Assembly (NCBI GenBank): GCA_021371935.1
Contig: JAJFVF010000022.1
Coordinates: 1 to 64,000, forward strand
Reading direction: 5' to 3'
DNA length: 64,000 bases
Source: a bacterium
Lineage (GTDB): Bacteria > Armatimonadota > UBA5829
Every line of letters begins with the position of its first letter. The first letter of the stretch is position 1. Under the pieces are notes generated by a model. It was not told the DNA's origin and ran no database searches. It saw nothing but the letters and a program-made list of their open reading frames with translations. A program made the translations under genes and the position numbers. This document shows, piece by piece, positions 63,394 through 64,000 of the stretch.

Positions 63394-64000
63394 CTAATGC
63401 AGCAACAGATCACAAACTACCATCCTGTGATCCGAATTATGCGTCTTGTATGCACGCACACTCACCGCGTGAAAGCGCTTATCTGCCCAGATTTGATCCA
63501 CTCTTTGAACCGGAAAATCATTTAGGACCGTGTTGCCCCACCCTACTCCATGCTCAGCAAATGTGTCGTGCATGCGGGGACATAAATGCTCGAATATGTC
63601 ATCTCCAGCAGGAGCGTTGAAATCACCACCAGCTATTATTGGCAGATGGCGAGGCAGGCCGGCAATAATATTCGCGATCTGTTTTGTCTGATCACGCCGT
63701 ATGCGCCGATTACCTGCATATTCATTCCAACAGTTCGGTGACCACAGATCAAGACGAACCACGGGCGGCACTAGTCGCAGACTTATTGCCTCCAGCTCAA
63801 AGCCGGAGCACAGCTTCACATGCGCCGAGGCGCATATTAGTCTGTTGTCACTTGAAGGAGTATGAGGCTGCACATGTCCACGGGCAAGTATAGAATCATC
63901 CGCTGTGCATGTATATCCACCATGGCTGCCGAAGAGTTCTCGCGTCAGGCGCTTTATATCTGATTCACTCGGTGATTCCTGCAGCAGGACAATATCTGGC
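63394..64000 (-). CDS. endonuclease/exonuclease/phosphatase-family protein, 5' end beyond window
   Basis: The frame is open from the stop at 63394 to the right edge, giving 202 codons with no start in the window. At the edge it reads DIVLLQESPS, matching the DIVxLQE motif with the metal-binding glutamate, followed by GGDFNAP, QRVDQIWA and the terminal NSDHRMVVCDL, all standard for the EEP fold. The substrate could be a nucleic acid, a phospholipid or a phosphoinositide; this is not decidable. An internal GTG at 63873 is not a likely start because the motif-bearing part lies before it. Confidence 0.85.
   Translation of the reverse strand, partial: PDIVLLQESPSESDIKRLTRELFGSHGGYTCTADDSILARGHVQPHTPSSDNRLICASAHVKLCSGFELEAISLRLVPPVVRLDLWSPNCWNEYAGNRRIRRDQTKQIANIIAGLPRHLPIIAGGDFNAPAGDDIFEHLCPRMHDTFAEHGVGWGNTVLNDFPVQRVDQIWADKRFHAVSVRAYKTHNSDHRMVVCDLLLH

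Noticed and set aside
63312-63620. A 102-codon plus-strand frame after plsC
   Set aside because: It overlaps the end of the EEP-family gene on the other strand, which has strong motifs, and contains the dispersed repeat.

Overview
The window comes from a diderm (Gram-negative-type) bacterium that makes lipopolysaccharide. It carries most of the lipid A pathway, Kdo and heptose transfer genes, BamA, a TamB-like protein, two Skp-type chaperones and two TonB-dependent receptors. The left edge is the first ~59 nt of a 16S rRNA gene on the minus strand. This is too little to place the organism; Armatimonadota or another deep diderm lineage would fit the gene mix, but that is inference. Starts are often TTG or GTG with a good upstream GGAGG, so many starts here were set by the ribosome binding site rather than by the longest reading frame.

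Layout: (1) 1-6133, minus strand: 16S rRNA 5' end with its promoter, preceded by an operon of five membrane proteins (two small SMR/ArnE-like proteins, a YfhO-like protein, two polytopic glycosyltransferase-like proteins). (2) 6215-7392: an AT-richer metallo-beta-lactamase-fold gene bracketed by two identical 31-bp palindromic repeats. (3) 7391-12017: a corrinoid protein, its ASKHA-type reductive activator, a small TPR protein, tRNA-Val(CAC) and a MATE exporter. (4) 12315-25481, plus strand: a secreted protein with six exact-length 110-residue repeats, two TonB-dependent receptors, YfiR, a CHASE8-type hybrid histidine kinase with HPt, and a REC-GGDEF-EAL response regulator. (5) 25719-47208, minus strand: cold-shock protein, then a long envelope run: TPR lipoprotein, heptose kinase, conserved unknown, methyltransferase, LolA-like protein, four glycosyltransferases, LpxL-like, LpxK, KdtA, DUF374, MsbA, ICMT-like, LpxB, LpxA, FabZ, LpxC, LpxD, a divergent Skp-like protein and OmpH/Skp. 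(6) 47579-56856, minus strand: BamA, and lipB-tamB-ECF sigma factor behind one promoter, then a GntR regulator and a DUF6125-like protein. (7) 57049-63299, plus strand: small zinc-ribbon protein, ankyrin protein, Rnk-like protein, tRNA-Ser(GGA), then hisC-aroF-tyrA-cmk and plsC. The right edge holds the 3' part of an endonuclease/exonuclease/phosphatase-family gene on the minus strand.

How the parts work together: regions 5 and 6 form an outer-membrane biogenesis locus. LpxC/LpxA/LpxD/LpxB/LpxK make the lipid A core, KdtA and the GT9 enzymes add Kdo and heptose, MsbA flips the product, Skp and BamA handle outer-membrane proteins. No LpxH, LpxI or LpxG gene is visible in the cluster. Region 4 reads as a signalling route from the outer membrane to cyclic di-GMP, with YfiR and a CHASE8 sensor as the periplasmic pair and a phosphorelay in place of the direct cyclase found in YfiN systems. 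Several families of short palindromic repeats fill the intergenic spaces.
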